From positions 4,526,001 to 4,590,000 of the forward strand of contig OZ241844.1 of NCBI GenBank assembly GCA_965202735.1: a stretch of DNA of 64,000 bases, read 5' to 3'. The notes beneath the pieces are model-generated. The model was not told where the DNA came from, ran no database searches, and saw nothing but the letters and a program-made list of their open reading frames with translations. Below are positions 40,947 to 50,523 of the stretch, one piece after another. Every line of letters begins with the position of its first letter. The stretch's first letter is position 1. The position numbers and the translations under genes were made by a program. The stretch comes from HK1 sp965202735. GTDB lineage: Bacteria; Pseudomonadota; Gammaproteobacteria; HK1.

Positions 40947-43900
40947 TCAGTCGGCGGGGGGGCCGTCCTCCCGCCTTTCCGTGCGCACCAGCTCGATATC
41001 CGGCTCGTCCCACGTGCCCCCGATCGTGTACTGGTACGCGAACGCCTTGTCGAACAGGTTGTGGTCGACGATCTTCTGTGCGAGCCAGATGGGCACCAGG
41101 GGCAGGGTGGACGAGATCTTCGGAGTGACGGTCACGATCTGGTCATAGTCCCGGCGCGCGAGGCCGGTGCGTCCCGCCACCTCGATCCGCGCGACATCGC
41201 TCTCCACGTACAGGTCGCTGGTGTACGCGTTGCCGTTCTCGATCGCGAAGCTGCCCTCGATCCGGTCGTAGCTCAACCCCTCCCTGAACAGGTCGCCGAA
41301 GTCGAGGAGGAGGCGGCGCGGCAGCGACGTGATGGTGAGCAGTCCGAACACGCGCCCCGTCACGCCCTGCTCGAGCTGCGTCAGACGCCCGTCGGTCGAC
41401 AGGAAGTGCATCACGCCGGTGAGCCGGTCGGCGGCGAAGTCGGCCGGCGCGCCCGCCCAGGAGCCGCGCAGCGTGACGTCCGTCGTCCCTCCCGCCACCG
41501 CGCTGCCGTCGAACCCGACCGTTTCGAGCATGCGGCGGAGATCGTCGCCATGTACCCGCCAGGAGAATTCCGTGCGGTGCTCCTCTCCGGCGAGTGACCA
41601 GCTTCCCGTCGCCTCGCCTTCGAACGAGCCGGCGCGCACCTGGAGCTTCGTGATGTGGAGCCCGCGCTCGGAGGGTACCGTGGTGAAGCCGACCCGCCCG
41701 AGGTCGCGGTCGCCGAGGAGCAGTTGCCGGGCCGAGAACGACAGGGCGGGCAAGGCGCGAGGGTCGGGATCGGGCGGCTCCTCCCCCGTGCCGGCGGCGT
41801 CGGGGTCGTACACGAAACGCTCGAAGTCGGCGATCACGGGCTCGGCGCCGCCGGGGTCGCGAGGCACGCGGATCGAACCCCGCAGGCGAGCGCCGTCGAG
41901 GTCCACCCGCCAGGCTCCGCCGGTATCGCGCGCCGCCCGCACGCGCGTGTCGGGGAAGCGCACGCCGAACGCGGTCATCGATGCGGCGTCGATGGACACC
42001 TCCTGCGGGAGCCCGGGCCGCGGCGAGCCCGGCTCCGGCGCCCGCAGCGCCGAGACCTCTTCGAGGACCGCCCGCCAGACGGCGGTGTCGAGGGCCGGCA
42101 TCTCGCCCCGCACGACGATGCCGGGGGCGTCGGGGAGCGCCGCGCGGCCGGAGCCGATCCCGATCGCGCCGCGTTCGAGCCGGAGCCGGCCGGCGTCCCG
42201 GACCAGCCGCAGCGCCGCCCTCGCGACGGAGCCGAGGCGGACCTCGACGACGCGGTCCGGCGCCGGCCCGAGCCGGGTGTCGATCCGGAGCATGCGCGCG
42301 GCTCCGCTCGTCTTGCCGAATGGCGGCGGAAGGTCGATCGCGAGTCCGGTCAGATCGCTCGCGAGGCGCAGCGTCGCCGGCGCCGCGTCGAGCTCGGCCG
42401 GGATGTCGAAGGTCGCGGTCCAGGCGGCGTCGCCGCGCACCCGGGCGAGGAGGGCCGAGCCCCCGGCCGCCGGTGCGTCGAGCATGCCGGCGTCGTGGAG
42501 GTACGCGGCCAGCAGGCGGCGGGTCACCCGGCCGCCGATCGTGACCCGCGTCGCCCCGGGGCCCTGCGGCGCCGCGCCGACGAGGGCATGGACCGGCTCG
42601 CCCAGCCAGGTCGCGGTGATGCCGTCGGATCCCACCTCGGCGTTCCGGAACGCGATCAGGCCGTTCACCGCCGCGAGCCCTCCACCGGGGACGGGGCCGT
42701 CGACCCGGTTGTGGTCGAGCGCGATCGTGCCGCTGACTGCGGCCGGTCGACCGCCTCCCTTCAGGGGAACCGCGACCTCCACGTCGAGGGTGCTGTCGCC
42801 GTGGATCGCGAAGGCGTCGAACAGGGGCGCGAACCGCGCGCGCAGGGGGCTCTCGGCCAGGAAGCGCACCGCGTTCGCGCTCGCCCCCTCGACCCGTCCC
42901 TCGACCCGCACCACCGGCGCCCCGGACTTCACGTCCTCGATGGTCACCGTGGCTTCGCGGACCACCGACTTCAGGATGCGTGCGGACTCGACGCGCGCAT
43001 CGAACCGCCGGCCGTCGAACCGCACCTCGGCCGACAGGCCGGTGATCTCCGGCCAGCCGGCGGCGTAGGCGAGCACCGGAACGAAGAGCGTCGCGGTGGC
43101 CTCGATCGCTCCCTCGCCCTCTCCGGGGGGCGCGTCCGAAAGGCGGCCGCGAAACGCGACCCGCGCCTCGCGGACGTCTCCGAACGGCGCCGCTCCCTCG
43201 AACCAGCGCACTGCCGGCTCCGGCATCACGAGGTCCCCGACGAGATCCCGGACCGCGGCGATCCGCGACCCGCCGAACGACAGCGCGACGTCCAGTTCCG
43301 GTGCGCCCCCGTCCCGGGGCGCGAGCAGCCAGCCGCTGGCGGTGACGGCCCCCGCCGGCGTCTCGAGGCTCGCCTCGTCGAACCACACCCGCAGGCCCTC
43401 GGGCGCCGGCACCGCGGCGAAGGCGCCGGCGAGCTTCTCTCCCCGCAACGGCCGTTCGATCCGGTCCGGAACGCCGACGCGCAGACGGCCGGCGGCGAAG
43501 TCGGCGAGCACCCCCTGTCCGCTCGCCTCGAACCGGCCGCTCGCTCCGTCGACCGATGCCGGCCCGGCCTCCGTCCCGAGGCCGAGACCGGCGAACCGGC
43601 CGCTCGCCCGAAGGCGCTCCAGCCCGATGCGATCGGCTATCGGCACCGAGACGCGGATGTCTGCCAGGGTCCCGCGCGGGGCGGCATCGGCCAGAGCGCT
43701 CGCCGCCGCGCTCGCCGCCGTCCCGCCGCCCGGCGCGGCGAGCGCGACGAGGTCCTCGATGCGCGCGTACTCCGCACTGACGATCGCCTGCCCGACGCGG
43801 CCGTCGCCCGGCCGCCGCCACACCGCGTCGATGCCCGAGGCGGGCCATGAGCCGAGGGGCGTCGTGACGACCACGTCCCGCGCGGCCAGCGCCCAGCCCT

Positions 43901-44882
43901 CCGGTGTGCGCTCGGCCCTGAACGAAGCGCTCGCCTCGTCGAAGCCGCGGCGGCTCCCCTCGCGGACCACGCCCGGCGCCTGCGCGCGGACCGTTCCCGT
44001 CGCCTCGATGGGGAGGCCGTCTTCCCAGGTGCTCCACACCTGGCCGGAGACGATGCCGGTGAAGGTCGTCGACCCACCCGCTCCGGTGTCGAGGCCGAGC
44101 CGGGCGTCGAGGCCGAGCCGGGCGAGGTCGACGTTCCGGGCGGCGAGGTAGGCCGTGCCCGCCCACGACGAGGCGAGCGGATCGCCGGTCATCTCGATCG
44201 CGAAGTCGATCCGGCCGGCGTCGGAGGGCTTGAACGATCCGGAGATGCGGCGCCGGTCGCCCGCGCGTTCGAGCGCAAGGGTCACCCCGTCGAGCGGCAG
44301 CGGGCCGAGGCCGGTCCGCTCGTCGGTCCAGACGATGCGCGACGCGCGCAGCGACAGGTCCGCCTGGGCCAGCATCCACCGCCCGAGACCGTCGCTCGTC
44401 CGGGGCCCGCCGGCCGTGCCCCGTCCGAGCCCGGCGATCGCGAGCGTTCCGTCGGACCGCTGCGTCACCGCGAACGACGCGCCGATGGCGGAGACCTCCC
44501 GCGGCCGGAAGGCGCCCGAGCGGAGCAGGTCGAGCGGATCGATCGAGAAGGTGAGATCGGCCAGCCGGACCGAGGCGTCCGCCGGCGGGTCGTCCGGGGT
44601 CCCGGCGGCGGCGAGCCGAACGTCCCTGACTCGAAACACCGGCGTCCAGCCGCGCCATCGGGCATCGACGGTCCCGATCTCGACCGGCCGGTCGGCGACG
44701 CGGCTCAGCCACCGCTCGATCTCCGGCCGGTAGTGTCCGAGCTCCGGCAGCATGAGACGCAGGCCCGCGAGCGCGGCGGCCGCGAGCACCACGAGGCCCG
44801 CCAGCAGGTATGCGCCCCCGCGCACGAGCCTGCGGCCGGCTCCGCCTGCGGCCGGCGCCGGCGGGGCGGACTCGTCGCTCAT
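40947..44882 (-). CDS. yhdP: YhdP family AsmA-like phospholipid transport protein
   Basis: 1311-residue bridge-like envelope protein thought to move phospholipids to the outer membrane. One membrane segment near the N-terminus (GGAYLLAGLVVLAAAALAGL) is followed by a long periplasmic beta-rich region with the DUF3971/AsmA pattern (VEIGTVDARWRGWTPVFRVR at its start) and a C-terminal AsmA-like block (GRVFGLLTITSLPRRLLLDF, GLSYDRIEGSFAIENGNAYT, VTPKISSTLPLVPIWLAQKI). The start is ATG 44882 (MSDESAPPAP). It follows rng on the same strand, the E. coli order. Confidence 0.95.
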   Translation of the reverse strand: MSDESAPPAPAAGGAGRRLVRGGAYLLAGLVVLAAAALAGLRLMLPELGHYRPEIERWLSRVADRPVEIGTVDARWRGWTPVFRVRDVRLAAAGTPDDPPADASVRLADLTFSIDPLDLLRSGAFRPREVSAIGASFAVTQRSDGTLAIAGLGRGTAGGPRTSDGLGRWMLAQADLSLRASRIVWTDERTGLGPLPLDGVTLALERAGDRRRISGSFKPSDAGRIDFAIEMTGDPLASSWAGTAYLAARNVDLARLGLDARLGLDTGAGGSTTFTGIVSGQVWSTWEDGLPIEATGTVRAQAPGVVREGSRRGFDEASASFRAERTPEGWALAARDVVVTTPLGSWPASGIDAVWRRPGDGRVGQAIVSAEYARIEDLVALAAPGGGTAASAAASALADAAPRGTLADIRVSVPIADRIGLERLRASGRFAGLGLGTEAGPASVDGASGRFEASGQGVLADFAAGRLRVGVPDRIERPLRGEKLAGAFAAVPAPEGLRVWFDEASLETPAGAVTASGWLLAPRDGGAPELDVALSFGGSRIAAVRDLVGDLVMPEPAVRWFEGAAPFGDVREARVAFRGRLSDAPPGEGEGAIEATATLFVPVLAYAAGWPEITGLSAEVRFDGRRFDARVESARILKSVVREATVTIEDVKSGAPVVRVEGRVEGASANAVRFLAESPLRARFAPLFDAFAIHGDSTLDVEVAVPLKGGGRPAAVSGTIALDHNRVDGPVPGGGLAAVNGLIAFRNAEVGSDGITATWLGEPVHALVGAAPQGPGATRVTIGGRVTRRLLAAYLHDAGMLDAPAAGGSALLARVRGDAAWTATFDIPAELDAAPATLRLASDLTGLAIDLPPPFGKTSGAARMLRIDTRLGPAPDRVVEVRLGSVARAALRLVRDAGRLRLERGAIGIGSGRAALPDAPGIVVRGEMPALDTAVWRAVLEEVSALRAPEPGSPRPGLPQEVSIDAASMTAFGVRFPDTRVRAARDTGGAWRVDLDGARLRGSIRVPRDPGGAEPVIADFERFVYDPDAAGTGEEPPDPDPRALPALSFSARQLLLGDRDLGRVGFTTVPSERGLHITKLQVRAGSFEGEATGSWSLAGEEHRTEFSWRVHGDDLRRMLETVGFDGSAVAGGTTDVTLRGSWAGAPADFAADRLTGVMHFLSTDGRLTQLEQGVTGRVFGLLTITSLPRRLLLDFGDLFREGLSYDRIEGSFAIENGNAYTSDLYVESDVARIEVAGRTGLARRDYDQIVTVTPKISSTLPLVPIWLAQKIVDHNLFDKAFAYQYTIGGTWDEPDIELVRTERREDGPPAD

Positions 44883-45070
44883 GGCCGAGCGCACGGCCGG
44901 GCACGGCGCCGCGTCGCGCCGCGGCCGCATCCCGGCCCGCGCCCCGGATGCCTCACGCTCCACCCCGCCTCATCTTCCGCCGCGACGGGAAGCCCCGTCG
45001 TTTCCGGGGACGATGCAATCGGCGGCGGTGGTCCGCGGCGACCGGCGCGGGCGTCGGGGAAGCGGACTGA

Positions 45071-46648
45071 TCACATCAGGACGACGTCGTACTGCTCGCG
45101 CGAGTACAGGTTCTCGACCTGCAGCGTGATGGGCTTGCCGATGAATGCCTCCAGCTCCGCGAACGCCGGGGATTCCTCGTCGACGAGCTGGTCGATGACC
45201 TCCTGCGACGCGATGACGAGCAGGCGTTCGGTGTCGAACTGGCGCGCTTCGCGCAGGATCTCGCGGAAGATCTCGTAGCACACGGTGTCGGCGGACCTGA
45301 TCGAGCCCCGCCCGCCGCACGTCGGGCACGGGTTGCACAGGACGCGCTCCAGGCTCTCGCGCGTGCGCTTGCGGGTCATCTCCACCAGGCCGAGCGGAGA
45401 CACGTTGCTGATGTGGGTCCTGGTGTGGTCGCGGGAGAGCGCCTTCTCGAGCGCGCGGAGCACCTGGCGCTTGTGCTCCTCGTTGCCCATGTCGATGAAG
45501 TCGATGATGATGATGCCGCCGAGGTTGCGCAGGCGGAGCTGCCGGGCGATGGTCCGGGCGGCCTCGAGGTTGGTCTTGAAGATGGTCTCGTCGAAGTTGC
45601 GGTGTCCGACGAACCCGCCGGTGTTGACGTCGACCGTGGTCATCGCCTCGGTCTGATCGAGCACGATGTGCCCGCCGGACTTGAGCTGCACCCTGCGGTG
45701 GAGGGCCTTCCCGATCTCGTCCTCGACCGCATACAGCTCGAAGATGGGGTCCTCGCCGTCGTAGAGCTCGATGCGCGGGCTCATCTCGGGCAGGAAGCGG
45801 CCGGTGAAGTCGAGCACGCGCCCGTGCGTCTCCCGCGAGTCGATGCGTACCCGCTCGATGGGGGTGGCGGACAGCTCGCGCAGCGTGCGGATGACGAGCG
45901 ACAGATCCTCGTGGACGACGCCGGGCTCGTTGACCGCGGCGGCGCGCGCGTGGACCGACTCCCACAGCCGGCGCAGGAACGCCATGTCCGCCGCGATGAC
46001 CGCTTCCGGGCAGCCTTCCGCCGCGGTGCGCACGATGTACCCGTCTTCCGGGCTCCAGTCGTCGCCGGGGCCGGCGTCGGGCGTGCGCTCGCCGCCGTCT
46101 CCGCTCGCGTGGCGGGCGCACTCGCGCACCATCTCCCGCAGCCGCCGGCGTTCGTCCTCGTCCTCGATGCGCTGCGAGACCCCGATCGTTCCCCCGCCCG
46201 GCATGCAGACCAGGTAGCAGGACGGAATCGATACGTGGGTGGTGAGGCGCGCGCCCTTGGTGCCGAGCGGGTCCTTGATGACCTGCACCAGCACCTCCTG
46301 GCCGTCGCGCACGAGATCGGTGATCGGCGTCCCGTTGCGCAGCGCCGACGCTGGCGCCGTCTGCGCGGGGGCCGGCGCGTCCGTCCCCGGAGCCGGAGCG
46401 TCGCGGACCCGCCGCGCGTCCGCATCGGCGATGTCCGAGGCGTGAAGGAACGCCGCGCGGTCCAGCCCGATGTCGACGAAGGCGGCCTGCATGCCGGGAA
46501 GCACGCGGCAGACCCGACCCTTGTAGATGTTGCCCACGAGCCCGCGCCGGTGGGTCCGCTCGATGAATATCTCCTGGAGCGAGCCGCTCTCGATCAGCGC
46601 GACCCTGGTCTCGCACGGAGTGACGTTGACCAGCAATTCGGCGCTCAT
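45071..46648 (-). CDS. rng: Ribonuclease G
   Basis: RNase E/G endoribonuclease (525 residues; E. coli 489) that processes 16S rRNA 5' ends. It starts MSAELLVNVTPCETRVALIE. An S1 domain (GLVGNIYKGRVCRVLPGMQA, FVDIGLDRAAFLHASD) is enlarged by an Ala/Pro-rich insert of about 30 residues near position 75-105. The catalytic Asps lie in TTVDVNTGGFVGHRNFDETI and GGIIIIDFIDMGNEEHK. The zinc-link Cys pair is CNPCPTCGGRG. The start at 46648 faces the divergent relA gene. Confidence 0.96.
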   Translation of the reverse strand: MSAELLVNVTPCETRVALIESGSLQEIFIERTHRRGLVGNIYKGRVCRVLPGMQAAFVDIGLDRAAFLHASDIADADARRVRDAPAPGTDAPAPAQTAPASALRNGTPITDLVRDGQEVLVQVIKDPLGTKGARLTTHVSIPSCYLVCMPGGGTIGVSQRIEDEDERRRLREMVRECARHASGDGGERTPDAGPGDDWSPEDGYIVRTAAEGCPEAVIAADMAFLRRLWESVHARAAAVNEPGVVHEDLSLVIRTLRELSATPIERVRIDSRETHGRVLDFTGRFLPEMSPRIELYDGEDPIFELYAVEDEIGKALHRRVQLKSGGHIVLDQTEAMTTVDVNTGGFVGHRNFDETIFKTNLEAARTIARQLRLRNLGGIIIIDFIDMGNEEHKRQVLRALEKALSRDHTRTHISNVSPLGLVEMTRKRTRESLERVLCNPCPTCGGRGSIRSADTVCYEIFREILREARQFDTERLLVIASQEVIDQLVDEESPAFAELEAFIGKPITLQVENLYSREQYDVVLM

Positions 46649-46880
46649 GGTTCGAAGTGTCTCGCCGGGTGCGGAGCCCGTGGCCTTGCGGCGGCGCCGG
46701 CCGCCCGATGGTGGAATCCGGAACGCGTGCGTCCCGGGACATGGACCTCCGGCAGTGTAGTGAGTTCGCCCCGCACTGCCAACGGCCGCCCGGAGCGAGT
46801 GCCCGGGGCGGCCGCCCGGAGCGAGTGCGGCGGCGCCGTCGATCGGCGAAGATGGCGGGGATGAAGGATCGGAAATCCCC
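46649..46880. other. Divergent rng/relA intergenic region
   Basis: About 230 bp without a gene. The tandem-like GGCCGCCCGGAGCGAGTGC occurs twice (about 46790 and 46812). No clear promoter is visible in this GC-rich stretch. Confidence 0.4.
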
Positions 46881-49085
46881 ATGAAGACACACGGCTCCGG
46901 CGGTGTTCGCGGGCGGCGGGAGCCGCCGCGCGGCGCGGCTTGCGCGGCGTTGCGGCGGGTACGCGCGATGGCCGCGGCCGCGGTCCCGGGCGCCGGCGAT
47001 GCGGAGTCGGGCGTGGAGTCCGCGCAGCTCGCCGCCGCGTCGGAGATGTTCGCGGAGCTCCACCTCGATGCGGACTGCATCGCCGCGGGCCTCGCCAGCC
47101 TCCTCGTCGAGCGCGGCGGGATCGGGCTCGACGACGTGCGGGCGCATCTCGGCGAACGGGCGGCGGCGTTCCTCGAAGGGCTCCTGCGTTTCGAGGAGCT
47201 GCGGTCGATCCAGGCCGGGGACGCCGCCCCGGCCGACCGGGATGTCCGCACCGACCGGCTGCGCCGCCTGCTGCTCGCCGCCTTCGACGACGTGCGGGTC
47301 CCCATCGTGCAGATCGCCCTCACCCTGCATCGGCTGCGCCATGCGCGCGCGCGCCCCGCCGCCGGGCGCGAGGGTCTTGTCCGCGAAGCCCTGGAGGTCT
47401 ACGCGCCGCTCGCGAGCCGTCTCGGGATCTGGCAGTACAAGTGGGAGATCGAGGACCTCGCGTTCCGGGAGTCGGAGCCGGCGACCTACAGGGCCATCGC
47501 CGGACAGCTCGCCGAGCGGCGCGTCGATCGGGAACGCTACGTCGAGGAGGTGGCGCAGAGCATCAGGGACGAGCTGGAGCGCCAGAAGATTCGCGCGGAG
47601 GTGACCGGCCGGGCCAAGCACATCCACAGCATCTGGCGCAAGATGCAGCGCAAGTCGCCCGGCCTCGGGCAGGCGGGCCCGGATCAGGTGGGTCCGGATC
47701 AGGTGAGCATCGGGCAGCTCTTCGACCTGCGGGCGGTCCGGGTGCTGGTGGAGACCGACACCGAGTGCTACAAGGCGCTCGGCGTCGTGCACGGGCTGTG
47801 GACGCCCATTCCCCGGGAGCTCGACGACTACATCGCCAATCCCAAGCCGAACGGCTACCAGTCGCTGCACACCGCGGTCGTCGGACCGCACGGCAGGACC
47901 CTGGAAGTGCAGATACGCACCCGCGAGATGCACGACCAGGCCGAGCTCGGGGTCGCGGCGCACTGGCGGTACAAGGAGGGGGCGCAAGCTCCGGAGCCGG
48001 CGCTCGATGCCCGGATCGCGTGGCTGCGGCAGCTCCTCGAAGCGCGCGAGGAAGCCCACGAGTCCGGCTCCCTGCTCCGCTCGCTCGACGGCGAGCTCGA
48101 ATCCGGGCGCGTCTACGCCTTCACCCCGCGCGGCGACATCGTCGACCTTCCGCCCGGATCGACCCCGCTCGACTTCGCCTACCAGATCCACACCCAGGTC
48201 GGCCACCGGTGCCGGGGCGCGAAGGTCGACGGCCGGATCGTGCCGCTCACGTACGTGGTCCGCACCGGGGACCGGATCGAGGTGCTCACCGCCCGCCACC
48301 CGCGTCCGAGCCGCGACTGGCTCAATCCGAACCTCGGATATCTCGGCAGTCCCCGTTCGCGCGCCAAGGTGCGGCACTGGTTCAGGCACCAGGACCGGGA
48401 GCGCAACGTGGCCGACGGGCAGGAGATCTGGGACCGGGAGCTGAAGCGCCTGGGCCTGGAGCAGCCGCCCCGCGACGCGATCGCGGAGCGGTTCAACGCG
48501 TCGAAGTTCGACGACTTCCTCGCCGCCCTGGGACGTGGGGACGTGAGCGTGCCGCAGCTCGCGGGCGCGCTCCAGCCCTGGCTGCCGGCGCCGTCGCGCG
48601 CGACGCCGAGGCTTGCGAAGCGCCGCCGGAAGCGCACGGGCGACGTCCGCATCAGCGGCGTCGGCGATCTCCTCACGCAGGTCGCGCAGTGCTGCAAGCC
48701 GCTGCCCAACGACCCGATCGTCGGCTACATCACGCGCGGGCGCGGGGTGAGCATCCACCGCGCGGACTGCCGCAACGTGCTGAACCTCGCGGGCTCCGAG
48801 CAGGCGCGCCTCATCGACGTGGCCTGGAGCGGCGAGGCGGAGGAGAGCTACCCGGTGGAGGTCGTGGTGGAGGCCTACGACCGCAAGGGCCTGCTGCGCG
48901 ACGTGACCGCCGTGGTGTCGAACGAGGAGGTGAACATCGTGGCGCTCGACTCCGTCACCGACCGGAGCAACCATGTCGTGCGCATGCGCCTCACCGTCGA
49001 GGTCCGCGACATCGAGCAGCTCAGTCGCGTGCTCGGCCGGCTCGCACAGCTCCCCAACGTGTCCGACTGCCGGCGGCTCGGGTAG
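46881..49085 (+). CDS. relA: RelA-type (p)ppGpp synthetase
   Basis: 734-residue long RSH protein. The N-terminal hydrolase domain lacks the HD motif (LVERGGIGLDDV and LTLHRLRHA stand where the metal ligands would be), so it should not degrade ppGpp. The synthetase domain has GRAKHIHSIWRKMQRKS, FDLRAVRVLV, the acidic ExDD-type loop ELDDYIANPKPNGYQSLH, and EVQIRTREMHDQAELGVAAH, all RelA-like rather than SpoT-like. TGS (VYAFTPRGDIVDLPPGSTPL), a zinc-finger region (VAQCCKPLPNDPIVGY) and a C-terminal ACT domain follow. The start at 46881 is uncertain; an in-frame ATG at 46968 is possible. Confidence 0.95.
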   Translation: MKTHGSGGVRGRREPPRGAACAALRRVRAMAAAAVPGAGDAESGVESAQLAAASEMFAELHLDADCIAAGLASLLVERGGIGLDDVRAHLGERAAAFLEGLLRFEELRSIQAGDAAPADRDVRTDRLRRLLLAAFDDVRVPIVQIALTLHRLRHARARPAAGREGLVREALEVYAPLASRLGIWQYKWEIEDLAFRESEPATYRAIAGQLAERRVDRERYVEEVAQSIRDELERQKIRAEVTGRAKHIHSIWRKMQRKSPGLGQAGPDQVGPDQVSIGQLFDLRAVRVLVETDTECYKALGVVHGLWTPIPRELDDYIANPKPNGYQSLHTAVVGPHGRTLEVQIRTREMHDQAELGVAAHWRYKEGAQAPEPALDARIAWLRQLLEAREEAHESGSLLRSLDGELESGRVYAFTPRGDIVDLPPGSTPLDFAYQIHTQVGHRCRGAKVDGRIVPLTYVVRTGDRIEVLTARHPRPSRDWLNPNLGYLGSPRSRAKVRHWFRHQDRERNVADGQEIWDRELKRLGLEQPPRDAIAERFNASKFDDFLAALGRGDVSVPQLAGALQPWLPAPSRATPRLAKRRRKRTGDVRISGVGDLLTQVAQCCKPLPNDPIVGYITRGRGVSIHRADCRNVLNLAGSEQARLIDVAWSGEAEESYPVEVVVEAYDRKGLLRDVTAVVSNEEVNIVALDSVTDRSNHVVRMRLTVEVRDIEQLSRVLGRLAQLPNVSDCRRLG

Positions 49086-49401
49086 TGGCCGGGGGCGCCC
49101 GCCCCCGCAAGGGGGATCGGGACAGGACCATTCAAGAGTCACGGTCCCCGGCCGCCCAACCGGAATCTCGCGCGATGACCGGTGGTCTTTCGGCATCGAA
49201 GGCCCGGTTCGAGCGTCCGATGAACCGTTCGCCACGACTTCCGGAGAGCCTTGGGGATCCGGACGGCGCCGGTTCCGTTCCCGCCGCGTTGGGTTATTCT
49301 CTGGCCGCGCGCGCCGGAGGCCGGGGCGTGCCCGGTGGTCCGGATGGTCCGGACCGGAGCCCTGCGGACGGACGACACGGCGAACGGCGGTGCGAACGCG
49401 G
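49086..49401. other. Intergenic relA-mnhE with an R2 repeat
   Basis: About 315 bp. Just after the relA stop is GGGGGCGCCCGCCCCC, a GC hairpin without a T-run that might still stop transcription. R2 copy (49125-49250) follows. The last 150 bp hold a short AT-containing GGTTATTCTCTGG that might belong to the antiporter promoter. Confidence 0.45.
49125..49250 (+). repeat. R2 dispersed repeat, copy 2
   Basis: GGACCATTCAAGAGTCACGG at the left and CGCCACGACTTCCGGAGAGC at the right, with CCCAACCGGAATCTCGCGCG and CTTTCGGCATCGAAGGCC inside. Sense orientation upstream of the antiporter operon. Confidence 0.88.
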
Positions 49402-49875
49402 ATGAAGCTGGCGCTGGTGCTGGCCGGCGCATGGGTGCTGCTCTCGGGAATCATCCAGCCGCTGCTCCTCGGGCTGGGGCTTGCGTCGGTGCTGGCCGTC
49501 GTGTGGCTCAAGGCGCGCGCCGACCGCGCCGACCGCAACCCGGCGCCCTTCGCGCTGCGCACCGGGCGCCTGCCCGGGTACCTGCTGTGGCTTTCGTGGG
49601 AGATCGTCAAGTCGAACATCGACGTGGCGCGGCGGATCCTCTCGCCGGGCCTGCCGATCTCGCCGTCGGCGCGGTGGCTCCCCGCCAGCCAGCGCAGCGA
49701 GCTCACCCGGGTGATCTACGCCAACTCCATCACCCTCACTCCGGGGACGCTGTCCATCGACCTCGAAGACGGCCGGGTCGAGGTGCACGCCCTGCACGAG
49801 GGCTCGCTCGATGCGCTCGAGCGCGGCGAGATGAACGCCCGGGCGTGCCGGCTCGACCGGGAGCCGGCGCACTGA
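49402..49875 (+). CDS. mnhE: Na+/H+ antiporter subunit E
   Basis: 157-residue MnhE/MrpE. It has two N-terminal membrane helices (LVLAGAWVLLSGIIQPLLLG, LGLASVLAVVWLKA), then YLLWLSWEIVKSNIDVARRI and the conserved RVIYANSITLTPGTLSIDLE, which is the MrpE signature. It is the first gene of the eight-gene antiporter operon; a 1-bp overlap (TGATG) joins it to the next. Confidence 0.95.
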   Translation: MKLALVLAGAWVLLSGIIQPLLLGLGLASVLAVVWLKARADRADRNPAPFALRTGRLPGYLLWLSWEIVKSNIDVARRILSPGLPISPSARWLPASQRSELTRVIYANSITLTPGTLSIDLEDGRVEVHALHEGSLDALERGEMNARACRLDREPAH

Positions 49876-50162
49876 TGGCGGTCACCCCGCTCGGGACCGC
49901 CATCCTCGCGGTGCTCGCCGCGATGGCGATCACCCTGGTCCGGGCCCTGCGCGGCCCGACCGTCTACGACCGGGTGCTCGCCGTGAACAGCTTCGGGACG
50001 CTGACCGTCGTCATCCTCGCGCTGCACGGGTTCCTCACCGGACGGCCCGAGTTCCTCGACATCGCGATGCTCTACGCCCTCATCAACTTCGTCGGCACCG
50101 TGGCGGTGCTGAAGTTCTTCGAGTACGGCGACCTCGGCGCGGCCGGCGGCACGGGGGACTGA
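49875..50162 (+). CDS. mnhF: Na+/H+ antiporter subunit F
   Basis: 95-residue MrpF with three helices. MAITLVRALRGPTVYDRVLA is the family block (R-GP-xx-DRV-A-N), followed by NSFGTLTVVILALHG and a third helix around MLYALINFVGTVAVLKFFEY. Starts in the mnhE stop. Confidence 0.95.
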   Translation: MAVTPLGTAILAVLAAMAITLVRALRGPTVYDRVLAVNSFGTLTVVILALHGFLTGRPEFLDIAMLYALINFVGTVAVLKFFEYGDLGAAGGTGD

Positions 50163-50164
50163 CG

Positions 50165-50500
50165 ATGCCCTCCCTCCTCGTGGAGGTCCTGGCCGGCGCC
50201 TGTCTGCTCGGGGGCGCGGCCTTCCTGGTCATCGGCGCGGTGGGGCTCGTCCGCCTTCCCGACTTCTTCACCCGCATCCACGCCACCGGAGTCATCGACA
50301 CGCTGGGGATCGCGCTGACGTTCGCCGGCCTCGTGCTGCTGGCGGGCTGGTCCCTGCCGGCGGCCAAGCTGGTGCTCATCCTCGGCTTCATGCTGCTGAC
50401 CGGTCCGACCGCGACCCATGCGCTCGCCAAGGCGGCGCTGCACGGGCGTCTCGACCCGCTCTCGGGCCGTCCACCGGAGCCGCCGTCATCGAACACCTGA
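50165..50500 (+). CDS. mnhG: Na+/H+ antiporter subunit G
   Basis: 111-residue MrpG with three helices. GLVRLPDFFTRIHATGVIDT is the signature, preceded by a GAVGLVRLP helix end and followed by LILGFMLLTGPTATHALAKA. It starts 2 bp after mnhF. Confidence 0.95.
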   Translation: MPSLLVEVLAGACLLGGAAFLVIGAVGLVRLPDFFTRIHATGVIDTLGIALTFAGLVLLAGWSLPAAKLVLILGFMLLTGPTATHALAKAALHGRLDPLSGRPPEPPSSNT

Positions 50501-50523
50501 TCCTCGTCGCGCTGCTCGGGTTC

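Noticed and set aside
49087..49110. Rho-independent terminator after relA
   Set aside because: The GC hairpin GGGGGCGCCCGCCCCC is strong but has almost no loop and no following T-run, so it is not annotated as a terminator.
44970..49706. A very long minus-strand open frame (over 1500 codons) opposite relA and running through rng
   Set aside because: It is an antisense shadow typical of very GC-rich DNA; RelA and RNase G motifs in the other frames are unambiguous.
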